Below are positions 11,080-22,411 of a DNA stretch of 64,000 nucleotides, piece by piece. Origin of the DNA: Calliphora vicina (lineage: Eukaryota > Arthropoda > Insecta > Diptera > Calliphoridae); the NCBI RefSeq assembly GCF_958450345.1, contig NC_088783.1:21021701-21085700 (forward strand), in the 5' to 3' direction. The first letter of the stretch is position 1. The number at the start of each line of letters is the position of its first letter. The notes under the pieces were generated by a model. That model saw nothing but the letters and a program-made list of their open reading frames with translations, was not told the origin of the DNA and searched no databases. Position numbers and translations under genes: made by a program.

Positions 11080-12435
11080 GACATTCCGAGCCAAAAGAAC
11101 TGATCATCTTTAGAGGCCAAGTACAAATCAAGTCAACATCGGATACTCTATTTCAAAGTTAAGCGTATCCTAGAGATGGCGTTCTGCATCGATCGAAACA
11201 ATTAGTAGTCGGACGGGGCACAGTCTGTACTATATAGGGGTTGAGGCAAAACTTGTCAACCACTTCATTAAAAATACTTTTTAACAGGTATTGGAGCATG
11301 GGGCCAAGCCCGTAGAACAAATGAGGCTGCAAAAATCAAAAATTCCATGTGCCCCTAAAAAATATTGAATAAAGCAATTTTACAGTAAATTGTCCAACGA
11401 TTTCAAATATGCTACTCTTATTACAATCAGATTGGTTCAGAAGATATAACCCATGAAAGTTGACTGATTTTTAGGTAATTTGGTCCGCTTTAAGATACAA
11501 TATGTCGAAAACTACGTAGCGAATCCTCTTTGCTTTTAATTCTATTGATAGATCTATTTATTAGGAAAAGAATAAACAAAAATTGTACTGTTTGCTTTGT
11601 ATTTGTCCAGGTAAATCGATATTTACCAACTATCCGTTTTTTCAATGTATCTCAACTTTGATGGAAAAATTAAATAAAAACTATCAATTTCTATATTTGC
11701 CATATTTTCAAAATAAGTTCTTTGATTATTCCTTTACCTAATGCAAAAATGTCCAGCTGCCCGTCCTTGCCCCATTTTTTGCTAGAGGTAAAATTTTGAA
11801 AAAAGACATGGTTCCAAAAGTGACATATACGTGAAAAACCAAACAAAAAAATTTCTTTCCAAAAAAAAATTTTTTTTTTATCTTTTCTGGAATAAAAAAA
11901 ACATAAAAGCCTTTAAAAGGAAACATAAAAAATCAAAAATTTAATAAAATATTTTATTTTACTTCCCATAAAATTGATTTTTCCACAAATTTCAAATTTG
12001 CTAACCCATAAAGTAGGCACCCGAAAGGCATAGAACCATTTTCAAACACTCATTTCATAGGCTGATCAAGTATCTATCATGTCTTTTAAATATCTTGATT
12101 ATCTCATTTGGTTCAAAAGTTATAATTTTATTTATATAAATTCAAATGACGCCACTGTGCGTTGGTTGTCATGTTTGAATATTACGGTTTCATGTCTGGC
12201 CGCATATTCTGGGCTTTTTATGGTCAATGCTCGCTTTAAACGAATCGCTTTAAACGCATTCGGTACTGGTTCCCTGTGATGATATGGCCAGCTGCTCATA
12301 ATGGATAGGACACTTCTGTTCCTACCAAATACAGAGAATTACCTTAGCACCATGGATATTTGGCTATGGTTCTGATTCGGCTGGTTAGCCGGGCTTCACA
12401 TACGATCTCTTACGCCATTTTTCATCGCAAGTAAT
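11080..12435 (-). pseudogene. mariner (DD34D-type) transposase relic (copy 1)
   Basis: - strand similarity to mariner transposase. Near 12400-12430 the CDEK...KRKRSY region is truncated. At 12165-12390 are the SRIGTKAKYPWC / KPG-type middle region and the segment before the second aspartate. At 11080-11290 is the C-terminal part around the YSPDLAPSDYYLF motif, damaged here but recognisable in copy 2 as YSPDLAQSDDYLF. The frame is broken many times, so it cannot be active. It is split by a Transib-like insertion (11310-12159), and the Tc1-like element 8159-11055 landed in its 3' end. The same family recurs at 58501-59475 and 63225-64000. Confidence 0.75.
11310..12159. mobile_element. Transib-like non-autonomous element, left end lost (copy 1)
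   Basis: The right end CGCCACTGTG (12150-12159) is followed by CGTTG. Copy 2 keeps the matching left end, CGTTG then CACAGTGGCG (37308-37322). Combined, the family has 10-bp perfect inverted ends beginning CACAGTG and a 5-bp duplication CGTTG, the Transib/RAG signature. In copy 1 about 15 bases spanning the left end are deleted. The interior is AT-rich and non-coding. Confidence 0.55.
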
Positions 12436-12563
12436 TATTTCCTTTATAGAATACTCAGAATACTCCCTAAAGGTATTTATAGACAATACTAACTTTTTTA
12501 AAATTTAAAATATTATTGAAATCATTCGGTATTTCAAAAAATCTGTTCGAAAAAACATTTATT

Positions 12564-13008
12564 AGCTACGTTCAATAACTAAAAGTTGTTACTAGTTAGT
12601 AACAATTGTTACTGGAAAAGCGTTCATTAACTCAAAGTAGAGAAAAAATCAAGAGCGTTAAATTTTAGAGAGTGTTCTCTCGTTGCAAACTATTACAAGT
12701 TCTATTTTGAACTCGTAATAGTTAGCAGCTTATATTTTATATGTTTTGTGTTGTTTATTTATTTAAAATTTTATTTTTGTGGTGAAAAAATGTCAAAACA
12801 AAAGAATTTTCAATAAAATTAAAGAAAATGTGAGTATTTATACATTTTAAAAGGAATAAAATAAGAAAATTGTGTGTATAAAACAATTGTTACTGGAAAA
12901 GCGTTCATTTACTTTTTACTATTTTTGAGAAATTAAGAGAGTAATTTTGTAAATTTTGATTTTATTCTCTCGTTGCAAGTATTTACTGGGAAAGTAAATG
13001 AACAGACC
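12564..13008. mobile_element. MITE present only in copy 1
   Basis: 445 bp inserted between direct repeats TTTATT (12558-12563 and 13009-13014). Copy 2 has the empty site at about 38760. The ends are weakly inverted around GTTCANTNACT. Inside are two direct repeats of about 100 bp, both beginning ACAATTGTTACTGGAAAAGC (12604 and 12883) and both ending near TCTCTCGTTGCAA. Superfamily not assigned. Confidence 0.7.
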
Positions 13009-13014
13009 TTTATT

Positions 13015-13730
13015 GTTTCCACGATAGTATTAAAACTATTTTATTTCTTTGTTGGTTGATATTTTTTTGAAAACTTTATTTTTATTTTATGTTTTTTTGA
13101 TAGTTTTGTTTGCCTTAAATGTATTTAAAAATACATACCCGATACATATACCAACCGTAAATCAAAAAAATCATTTAGTATATTTTAAAATTTGTATTAT
13201 GACTTGTATTTTTGACAAATATTAATACTCAGTATTGGCGTCTATAAATACCTTAAGATAGATTTCAGACTTAGTTTATAAAAAGCGGACAATTAAACCT
13301 GAATTTAAAATTTTAATAAATTTGGAACAAGTAAGTCACGATGCAATATGAAAAAAGTTTCTTGGGAGTTTAATCAAATACAAAATATGTTTTTTTTTAT
13401 GTTTAAATTTTAGTTCAAATTTAAATACATTAATGAAATTAATAAAATAACGATTATATTTAACTTTGGTTTCAATTTTAATAGATTTTTATTTATAATT
13501 TTGTTTTGTTATTTACATTGGTTTTATTACTCTTTGACAGATTAAAATTCATAACCTAAAAATACTATAACATTATTATGACTTTTTGTTACACAACGTA
13601 AATATTTTAATACATTTATGTTATAAAACTCAATTTAAATACGACAAACTTAATTTATTAATCCATTTATGAGAATTAAATTATAAATTTATTTTTATTT
13701 ATATTTCTGTGTGTATATATGTATGGTTGC
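13015..13730. other. AT-rich sequence, no gene seen
   Basis: Single-copy-looking AT-rich DNA with many TTTAAAT and TTATT words. Matches about 38770-39530 of copy 2 with small indels. Confidence 0.5.
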
Positions 13731-14130
13731 GTTAGAAGCTAAAAGGCCTAACTCCACTTTTCGAAATTTTTTTAGTTTTAAGAAAGATTCAATAAGAATA
13801 AAGATTTAAAAAACAAAATAGTTATTTTCAAATGAATTCTGCTTTAATTTTTGTATATTTATTTAAAATTATGTATTAGAATTAATATTAGAATTCAATT
13901 ATTATGAATTTTCTTTTAAATAAAAATAAATTTTTCAGTGATTAAGCCAATTCTCCATACAATTGTATTTAATGTCCAAGAAACTTATTAAAAAACTTTT
14001 TTATTTCAGAAATTTAAGCTTTAAAATATAGCTGAATTAATGAGAAGTGAAATTTTGGAAATTAATTTTTCAAACATCACTAATTTACTCTACTTTTTAT
14101 TTTGTGGAGTTAGGCCTTTTAGCTTCTGAC
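13731..14130. mobile_element. MITE with 27-bp terminal inverted repeats (copy 1)
   Basis: The left end begins GTTAGAAGCTAAAAGGCCTA and continues ACTCCAC. The right end is its reverse complement with a single mismatch (GTCAGAAGC). The interior is about 345 bp, very AT-rich and non-coding. No convincing target duplication, so the class is open. Confidence 0.8.
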
Positions 14131-15265
14131 TCATCGATATATAGTTTAAATTAATGTAGAAAATATTGTTTAATAAATAAAGCAATATGTATGTATTCTC
14201 TTATGAAACATAAATTAAATTAATATTAAATAATGAATAAATTATAAATTATAAATTACAATAAACTGTTTCAGGGTTAATGAAATCATACAAAAAAAAA
14301 ATGGAGAAAAAACTGGTGGTCACAGGGGAGCGAATAAATATAAAGCAATTGATTTAATATGAATCAAAAATATTAGTAAATGGTTGGTAAATGAAGCTCA
14401 AAAAAGTAAATTATTTTTAATTCTATAACAATTGGCTACCTTCTGTTAATTTAACCAGAAAAATTTTAACAATAATTACGTTTTAGGAAAATTTAGTTTG
14501 AAATTTTTTTTCATATTTCCCTTATATGTAATTGTTTGAAATAATTCATTTCCACCTAACTTTTGCAAAACTATTCAAACATTTTTTTTTGTTCACCCTT
14601 TTTTTACATATGAACAATTTCCAATCAGACAAAATTTTGTTGTTTCGTTTTAATATTTTTAAAATCCATACTTTCAACACAACAAAAGCCCCAAACAAAG
14701 TGGTTCCTAAAGTTGCCAAATCAGTGTTGATCCCCCGTTTCAGAAAAAAAATACACATTCTGACACCCACAATCCCAAACCACTTTGCAGCAACCGTAAT
14801 TGTATGCAGATTTTATGAAGTATGACGCATGAATTGTGTGCACGTAGTTGAGTAGAGAGTGCACATTATTATGATGCATATAACAAGACAGAGTAATGAA
14901 TAATAAAAGAAACATTATGGGCTACATAATTTATTAAATAATTGGTAATTTATTTCAAACCAATATCCATTATTTTTTTGTGATTTTTTGAATGAGGTCC
15001 TAAGACCCATTCCATAGAACAGAAACTAGAAAAACTCAAACAAAAAAATTCATGTAGTTTTTTACTAATACATTCCTACCACTTAGGTTTTTGAGAACTG
15101 AGTTAGGTGTTTGACAGGAGAGTTCCCATTCCATTATATATTTTGAAATAAACTTTTTTGCATATTTTGCCCTTAATGGCACATTTTTGCATAGATTCGG
15201 TTTTTACGGCATATTTATGGCACACATTGACTTTTTTAGAGCATATTTGGCATTTTTAGATGCCA
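14131..15265. other. AT-rich sequence with a hAT-end fragment
   Basis: No gene I can support. At 14532-14825 both strands are open for 60-97 codons and stay open in copy 2, but there is no start context, codon bias or recognisable domain. At about 15145-15262 lie GCATATTT and TTAGAGCATATTT words like the ends of the CAGGGAAACC hAT, so this is probably a solo end fragment. Confidence 0.45.
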
Positions 15266-15384
15266 ATGGTGTTAAATCACAAGATCTAGGGGAGAATTCT
15301 GATCACAAAACCGATATAGTCGACTACCAGTAAATGGCTCATGCAGTAATCGAATTGTTTCACGGGATATATGGCATGTGACTA

Positions 15385-16468
15385 TTGTTTATAAACCGGT
15401 TAACCGAAAAACCGGGTTTTCATCGAAATCTCGGTTTTTTGCGAACCGGTTAATTTAAAATGCTGATTTTCGGTTAACCGTTTTATCCGGTTTTTATCAC
15501 TCGGTTAACCGGTTTTTAAAATTTGGGACTAAAATTAATAAATCTGTTTTTGTGCATTTTTATATTCATTATTGGTCTGATTTGAAACCTAAACTGCTGA
15601 TTTACAATACAAACCTCTTTAGATTAATATTTTTAAGAGTTTTCTAAATAATACAGGACTATGAATTTACTGAAAAACTTTTTCAGTATATATTGCATAT
15701 AATGAAACTATTAAAAATTTAATTCCGCATAATTCTAGAAGGTAAGCTAAGTCATAATAAACGTTAATTTGAATTTGATTTACATACCTTCTTCCAATAA
15801 ATTTAACTACATTAGTGTGTTTTGTTCTTAAAATTTCATTTTATTATTCATTTCAAAGTTCTTTTCAGAAATATTACAGGGGACACAAAAAACATTATAA
15901 AATTCATGATTTGAAATATTTTTGAAATCTGATAATAGAGTTTTATTAATTATTTGGTATGATTTAAAATGACAAATTATCACAGCTAAGGAGAAGTGAG
16001 TTTGCATCTTATAGGTCCTTTTTGGGTGTTGTAACATTTTCTGTTTCATATCAAAAAGTCGAGGTGATAATAAATTTTAAAATTATCAAGTATTTAATTA
16101 AAAAATTGGTTGAAATTTAATGAATAAACCAATAATTAAAACAAGTATTACATATTTAGTAACATGTTTATACTCAATTCCATTTGACTGAGATAATAAT
16201 TTTTAAATTTTTACAAAATAAAATGGACTTAGCACCTTTGTATATTTATAGTTATTTAATATTAACTATTCCTGACTACTAAAAACTACAAATTTTAAAG
16301 CTCTGTATACTTTATAGGACATTTTATGTTTTCTACACATATGTGACGGTTAACCGGTTTAACCGGTTTTTTCGATATCGGTTATCCAAAAAACCGGTTT
16401 TCTAAAAAAGGCCAATTTTCGGTTAACCGACAAACCGGTTTTTTAAAAATTCGGTTTTTTAAAAACAC
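15385..16468. mobile_element. CCGGTTAACCGG-rich TA-flanked element, 1084 bp (copy 1)
   Basis: Flanked by TA (15383-15384, 16469-16470). Ends TTGTTTATAAACCGG and, read from the right, GTGTTTTTAAAAAACCGG. Each end has about 120 bp of AACCGG / CGGTTAACCG words around an 800-bp AT-rich interior without coding potential. End sequence and composition ally it to the shorter MITE at 2758-3138. Part of its interior (around 15722-15815) is also found at about 54145-54220. Confidence 0.7.
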
Positions 16469-16594
16469 TACATGTGGCACTATATTGTAGCTCACATCAA
16501 TATTATCTAATTTAGACAGAAAGAACTCTCTTATCATATCTCCAATCGTGCACCATTCAATGATGATGTGTCCAGCCCAAACTTCACTCTAAAC

Positions 16595-16932
16595 CAGGGA
16601 AAGGCAAAACATGGGCGCCGCGTTTTTCATTTACTCTTCTCTTACATACGTGTGCACACGCATTGTAGAGAAATAAACAACTTTTAATCAGTCTAGCTTG
16701 AGAACTCAAACAAGCAGGTTGTGTATCGTTTTTTATCGCAGAATTTAAGAATCAGCGTTGCCAGTGAAAAAAAATATGTCCCAACATTTAAAGATGTATG
16801 ATGAACAATATGAGATTTTTAATTGGGGAAAAGCGACGAAAGTTTACTGGCAACACCGATTCGTGGTGAGAGCGGAGAGAGTGTATAACTAATACAATCG
16901 TAAAATGCAGTAGTATAGGTTGCCTTTCCCTG
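16595..16932. mobile_element. hAT MITE with perfect 8-bp target duplication (copy 1)
   Basis: 338 bp beginning CAGGGAAAGGCAA and ending TTGCCTTTCCCTG (13-bp perfect inverted ends), flanked on both sides by CTCTAAAC (16587-16594, 16933-16940). Less AT-rich than its surroundings, with GGCGCCGCG at 16616. No reading frame. Class I am confident of: hAT. Confidence 0.9.
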
Positions 16933-16985
16933 CTCTAAACAGTGACATGTTGTGGAAAAATATGTTGTTCGACAATCTAAATGCG

Positions 16986-17481
16986 ACTATTTTCATGGCA
17001 AACAAAGTCATGAAGGTGGAAAATGTGAAAATATGAGAATGGTTTATAAGTTTCACCACCTTGGAATTATTATTATAAATATTTTTGGTTATACTGTTTT
17101 ATAAAATTGCAATATTTTGTGGTTTCAATTTAAATTAAAGCTCTTTTGTGCTTTTCATGCATTTGGTTGGCTGCATTTGCTCTCGTTTGCTTATGACATA
17201 CATATAACATTTTTTTTTTCACAGCCAACAATGCATTCATTCATACATTTCCATTAGGATGGCCTCAAAAATAAAGAAAGCGGGGGGCTTAAATTTCAAA
17301 ACGATTTCTTCAGATTGATGCTCCAGCTAACTGGGAATTACTGCACTAATTGGGAGGGTTTTGTTCTAGAATAGATACAAGATAGGAATGGATGTAGTGC
17401 TTACTGCTGCAGAGTTATGGGTGAAGTAAGTAATTATAGTTTAATTGGGAAGGAAAGTTTTACTTTGTAGAAACCTACGAT
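16986..17481. other. Sequence without recognised feature
   Basis: May include further decayed flank of the transposase relic to the left. Nothing else identified. Identical in copy 2 (42858-43353). Confidence 0.4.
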
Positions 17482-17749
17482 TCACATGATTGTGTCAATC
17501 ATATATATGGTTGCAGTAAACAAGAATATGTTTGTGACAACCATTTTTATGATGATGGATTTACCATAAAAATGATTGTCACAAACATATACTTGTTTAC
17601 AGCAACCATATATATGATTGACACAATTATGTGGTTACCACAATCAAATAAATAATCACTGTAACTATAATATTGTTAAAAAACTTTTAAAAATGTTGAA
17701 ATGGTTACAGTAAACATGTACAACTACATATATTTTTTATCTGGGTGTA
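17482..17749. mobile_element. Palindromic MITE with 70-bp arms (copy 1)
   Basis: Arm 17482-17551 is the reverse complement of 17565-17634 at 65 of 70 positions with a 13-bp loop, so the single strand would fold into a long hairpin. To the right, sequence runs to ATTTTTTATCTGGGTG followed by TA (17748-17749). The inverted form of that end resembles CACGCAGAGAAAAAATATG at 62173, where a related palindrome sits. The left end of the element is not clear. Confidence 0.7.
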
Positions 17750-17937
17750 TTTGGCAACCCCATCCTCTCTTACATATAGGAGCAGCCGTAAATGAATATC
17801 AGAGAATCTGGTTGGATCACGATAGAAACAATAAATATCGATTGGGAAACTTAATATTTACTTCTTGGGTATAACAATGAGATCTGTTTTTGGATGGATT
17901 GTAATGATCATCTTAAGCAAACGTTACCAAGAATTTC

Positions 17938-18157
17938 ATGTGGATCAGACGGTATGGATTTAAACTAATAACTTCAAAAAAATACATAAAATCACTCAGA
18001 CATTGTGATATGATTTTACATATAGCCCCTCAAAAAAATTCATTGAAATACAAACATTTTATGCTGGTACTTTCAAATCCAGGGCTTCTTATTCAACAAG
18101 GATATACAGACCTAGAGTAAGACTTTAAAAACATAAAAGAATATCTACATTAATATA
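17938..18157. other. Unassigned sequence
   Basis: A 60-codon open frame here has no recognisable domain and I do not call it a gene. Together with 17750-17937 this is plain AT-rich DNA. Confidence 0.4.
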
Positions 18158-19085
18158 AAGAAGTGGCCACTTAAAATCCGTGTGGATTAAAGCGAGCATA
18201 ACTTTCAAATGAAACAACGTATGTTAACATTTTATACATGAAATTAAAGGTAATTTATTAAGCTTTAAAAAAAATGTAACCGTAGGTTTATTTGTCTTTA
18301 TTGCGAATAAATTTTCTGGCTTTTCTTCTTATGCCTCCCATTAATAGCTGCACAACTTTTCTTCCCACTTCTACCATTGTTCCAACATATTTATTCCACT
18401 TTGTTCTCATCAAAATCTGGTTATTTACTGTACCTGCACTTCTTTTCCATTTACGTTTAACAGTTGCCCAGTATATCTCGATTGGACGAAGATTTGGGCA
18501 ATTTGTTTAATTGATGTGTTTTGGTATAACATCAATATTATTCTCATTATACCACTTCATAGTTGTATTTGAGTAATGACAACTTGTCATTGAGTAATGA
18601 CAACTTGGCTAAAACTTTTTATCAGATGTGTGATGTCTTATAAATGACATCAATCGCTTTTCCAAACTCTCTTTTTATATATAATTCTGAAAATTCTTTA
18701 AAAACATGTCTGAAAAGTTGACACTTCAAACCGCAGCTGCGGATTAATATTTTTGTTCAATTTTACGTATTCATATTTAAACGCCACACAACCTCGAGCT
18801 ACCGAGATGTAAAATTTTTGACATGATATCTGCCGAAAATCTGATTTTGGCTATCATATAACCCGACAAAGTCGGATTTTCTAGATATTTGTGCACAATT
18901 TTTTTCTCCAGCTTCTTTTTCCATTGTGTCTAAACTTTTTAAAACCAAACATAATGACTTGCAATTCATTGTAGAAAAGCGGTAGATTTGTTGTTAAAAA
19001 CATATGAAAATCTTTTTCCATTTTGATAACAGGGGGCGTTGTTATGATTACTACAGTACGTACGGATTTTAAGTGGCCACTTCTT
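18158..19085 (-). mobile_element. Tc1-like transposon, 928 bp, perfect inverted ends (copy 1)
   Basis: Left end AAGAAGTGGCCACTTAAAAT (+CCGT) is repeated perfectly inverted at the right end for 24 bp and is flanked by TA (18156-18157, 19086-19087). The end includes the self-complementary GTGGCCAC. It carries a decayed - strand transposase. The intact ends and target site suggest this is younger than the other Tc1-type relics, although the coding part is broken. Confidence 0.9.
18292..18620 (-). pseudogene. Tc1-like transposase C-terminal relic (copy 1)
   Basis: Between 18560 and 18290 on the - strand the translation contains WYNENNIDVIPKHIN, then NCPNLRPIEIYWATVKRKWK, and ends in a lysine-rich tail. 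PNCPxLRPIExYWxxVK surrounds the last catalytic glutamate of Tc1-like DDE transposases. The upstream LASCHYS-like region is duplicated: a GAGTAATGACAACTTG word occurs twice in tandem at 18572-18609. The N-terminal half of the transposase between 18620 and 19030 is full of stops. Lies inside the 18158-19085 element. Confidence 0.8.
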
Positions 19086-19087
19086 TA

Positions 19088-21214
19088 GGAGCCCTCCTAA
19101 TGTCCATATGCAAATAACAAAAAAAAAACGTTATTATCACAAGCATCATCATGATTCTTTTTATTATCGCATTGATTGCGAGTTACTGTACAATACAGAA
19201 AAATATGTCAATTGTCTTTTTTTTTTGTTGAATTTCATTTACCATGATGAAACTGCTCACTGTACCTGCAATTTATAATTTATTCATTATTACATTACAT
19301 CACCATAGTATCCATTTCCACCTAGAGAAAAACACATGGCTGCAAACATACATATAAAGTTCCTTCAAATACATATAAAGTTCCTTTCTATTGGAGGTTT
19401 TCTAATTTTCATAATATTTTTAAAAATGCCTTGTGGAACCATCTCTCGATTTCAGTGTTCAGTTCCATAAAATTACAAAAACCTCGCGATTTAATTCGGT
19501 TTTTTTGCTTTTTGAAGACCCGAAAAAACACAAAAGTATGTGACTGAGGAATTCAACTGATTTCAAATTGTCTTATTCTCTATATAATCACAACGTTTTT
19601 GAGGCTTTCTAATTCTCATTTATAATACATCTTAATGGAATCGAATTTTTATAATCCATTTTCCTTCAATATGACTCCTCAAGTTCTGGTTTTTTTTAAC
19701 AGATTTGGAAAATATTGAATCTTTGCAATATATTAAAATTTCAAACTCTTTGAAGGAAAAACCTATTCACGTGTTTATGCAATTTTGTGGAACTGAAATC
19801 GACAGCCTCCATAATTGTTTGTATAGATCTATACTAGAATTGACACAACGTTCAACCCTATCGCAGTTTGCTTTTTATTTTGGCCCAATACCTTGCGATA
19901 AGTTGATGCTGAGGGTCATTTGGTGAATTACTTTATTTATTATTTAACATATTGACATATTAAGTTTCTAAAACATTAAACAAAAATATTAAAAATGTAA
20001 ATACATTTATAAACTAAACTTACTTTTAATTTGATTTGTTTTACCACCATTTTATCTTTGATTAATGGCAGCGTTTCGCACACTTCTTTACAATAGGAAT
20101 ATATGAAATCTTAAGGGAATCCTTAACATATTTTTCCAACTAACATAATATACAACATTTTTCTACTGAATTTTATATAAACAAATCCATAGGGGAATGC
20201 AAAAAGTTCTTTCCGAACAACTAAAGCCTAAATAAAACTTAAACGTCCTCGTGCATACCATTTTGTAACATGTTCATAAATAATGTTCTTATTAAACTAA
20301 AGAAAAATTTGCACAACAAAATTAAATTGTGTGTGATTTACGTTTTAAATCAAAAATTTACAAAATAATAATCTTCATATATGTTCAAAATTTATTTATT
20401 TATTGTATAAAGGTAATAAAATACAATTTGTTTATTGTTATAACAACAAAAACAAAAGAGAGATATTTGTTTATTTAACCCCTAAACAACCATTAATAAT
20501 TGATTAATGTGAGGTAGAACAAATTTAATGGGGGAAAACAACAATAATTTTAAACATTAATTACGCTCATAAATAATTCTAATGCAGTGGCCAACTGACG
20601 TATGAGTGATTTTACTACATCAAATTACATATTGATGTTACGTATACGCAACATTAATTTAAAATTATTTTTCATAGCATATTTATTGAATTAATGTGGG
20701 TGGCATGCACAAGTAAGAATATGCATTACATATTTTATTTAATAATATTTTATTATTAATTTTTTCTTTCTTAAATAAATCTAACAAATTTTCTCTTTTA
20801 CAAATGCTTTTCACATGTTTAACAACATGTTTATTAGAATGCTTGTTTGTTGTTTGCCAAGTTTATAAGCAAAAAAATATAATATTTCCTTCAATAAAAA
20901 ACAGTATGATTTATGTACTTGTGTGAAAAAGCTAAAACTGAAGTAAACATTATATGAAAATATTCATGCAAAATGTTTTTCCAAAACTCACAGTAATTTA
21001 AAGTCACCATAAATCTGATGAAAGTTTCCTTAAACCTTCTCTATGCCTCCGCGTACATGACTACTTAGCAGCCATGTGTTTATTTGAGAGCATGTTGTAT
21101 TTATGTTTGTTTTTGTTTTGTGGTAGGTAAGTGTTTGTTTACAATATTAATAAGCTAGTATGTGGGTCTATTGACAAGTCACTAAATGAATTTGAGACTA
21201 TTGTTTTTATTATT
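19088..21214. other. AT-rich intron-like sequence, no gene seen
   Basis: No element ends or coding similarity found. Homeodomain-type TTAATTA/TAAT words are common (for example 20560-20700), as expected by chance in such AT-rich DNA. A 73-codon open frame at 19705-19926 lacks any recognisable domain. A ratchet-type motif at 21126 is listed separately. Confidence 0.5.
21095..21132 (+). promoter_or_regulatory. Weaker candidate ratchet splice motif
   Basis: A T/G-rich tract ending GTTTTGTGGTAG is followed directly by GTAAGTG (junction 21126/21127). The donor is perfect. The polypyrimidine tract is interrupted by G residues, which weakens the case compared with the motif at 977. Same strand as that motif. 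Confidence 0.25.
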
Positions 21215-22411
21215 TATTAAAAAGGTACTTTTTATTGAAAAAGTATATTTATATTGAAAAGGTATGTACTTTGTATTGAAAAAGGTACTTCTTAATAAAA
21301 AATGTACTTTTTACTGGAACTTTTTACAGAAAAAGCTTCAGCTACTTTTTATTGAAAAAGATAATTTTTATTGAAAAAGGTAATTTTTATTGAAAAATGT
21401 ACATCTTATTAAAAAATGTACTTTTTACTGAAAAAGGTACTTTTTGATCAAGAAGGTACCTTTTTATTAAAAAGGTACTTTTTTATTAAAAAGGTACTTT
21501 TTTATTAAAAAGGTACTTTTTTATTAAAAAGGTACTTTTTTATTAAAAAGGTACTTTTTTATTAAAAAGGTACTTTTTTATTAAAAAGGTACTTTTTTAT
21601 TAAAAAGGTACTTTTTTATTAAAAATGTACTTTTTTATTAAAAATGTACTTTTTTATTAAAATGGTACCTTTTTATTAAAAAGGTACTTTTTTATCAAAA
21701 AGGTACTTTTTTTTATCAAAAAGGTACTTTTTTTTATCAAAAAGGTACTTTTTTTTTTTATCAAAAAGGTACTTTTTTTTATCAAAAAGGTACTTTTTTT
21801 ATCTAAAAGGTACTTTTTTTTATCTAAAAGGTACTTTTTTATCAAAAAAGTACCTTATTATCAAAAAAGTACTTTTTGTTTATCAAAAAGGTACTTTTTT
21901 TTATCAAAAAGGTACTTTTCTTATCAAAAAGGTACTTTTTTATCAAAAAGGTACTTTTTTATCAAAAAGGTACTTTTTGATCAAGAAGGTACTTTTTGTT
22001 CAAGAAGGTACTTTTTTATCAAAAAGGTACTTTTTTATCAAAAGGGTACTTTTTTTTATCAAAAAGGTACTTTTCTTATCAAAAAGGTACTTTTTTATCA
22101 AAAAGGTACTTTTTGATCAAGAAGGTACTTTTTGATCTAGAAGGTACTCTTTGATCAAGAAGGTACTTTTTTATCAAGAAGGTACTTATTTATCAAAAAG
22201 GTACTTTTTGATCAAGAGGTATTTTTTTATTAAAAAGGTACTTTTTTATTAAAAAGGTACTTTTTTATTAAAAAGGTACTTTTTTATTAAAAAGGTACTT
22301 TCTTATTAAAAATGTACTTTTTATTAAAAAGGTTTTTTTATTTAAGAAGGTATATTTTATTAAATAAAACGTACTTTTTGTCAAAATAAGGAATGTACTT
22401 TTATTGAAAAA
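21215..22411. repeat. 19-bp minisatellite, AAAAAGGTACTTTTTTATY unit (copy 1)
   Basis: About 60 units of AAAGGTACTTTTTTAT(T/C)AA type. Blocks of TTATTAAAAA units, TTATCAAAAA units and TTGATCAAGAA units alternate. Copy 2 has one 19-bp unit fewer. The core word GGTAC is palindromic. Open reading frames across it are repeat translation, not genes. Confidence 0.95.

Larger units (their letters stand above)
15266..16985 (-). pseudogene. mariner-like transposase relic split by two MITEs (copy 1)
   Basis: On the - strand, 15384-15266 reads CHIYPRETIRLLHEPF...SPLDLVI. This matches the insect transposase pattern CHTAxETIxLLxxxF...PPRSCDLTPLDFFLW seen after the second aspartate. The upstream part continues beyond the MITE at 16469-16580 (ATC...; IR-Y-C-E-L) and 16941-16985. 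Stops and frameshifts are frequent. The relic is broken by a CCGGTT-rich element (15385-16468) and by a hAT MITE (16595-16932) with perfect target duplication. A piece of the same transposase family survives at 30425-30640 and at 60290-60425. The left end is approximate. Confidence 0.65.

Noticed and set aside
14532..14825. 97-codon frame open in both copies, with open frames on the opposite strand
   Set aside because: No ATG start, a different N-terminal reading in copy 2 owing to an indel, low-complexity composition, no domain. Chance openness seems as likely.
21657..21845. Repetitive lysine-rich reading frame
   Set aside because: Translation of the 19-bp minisatellite.
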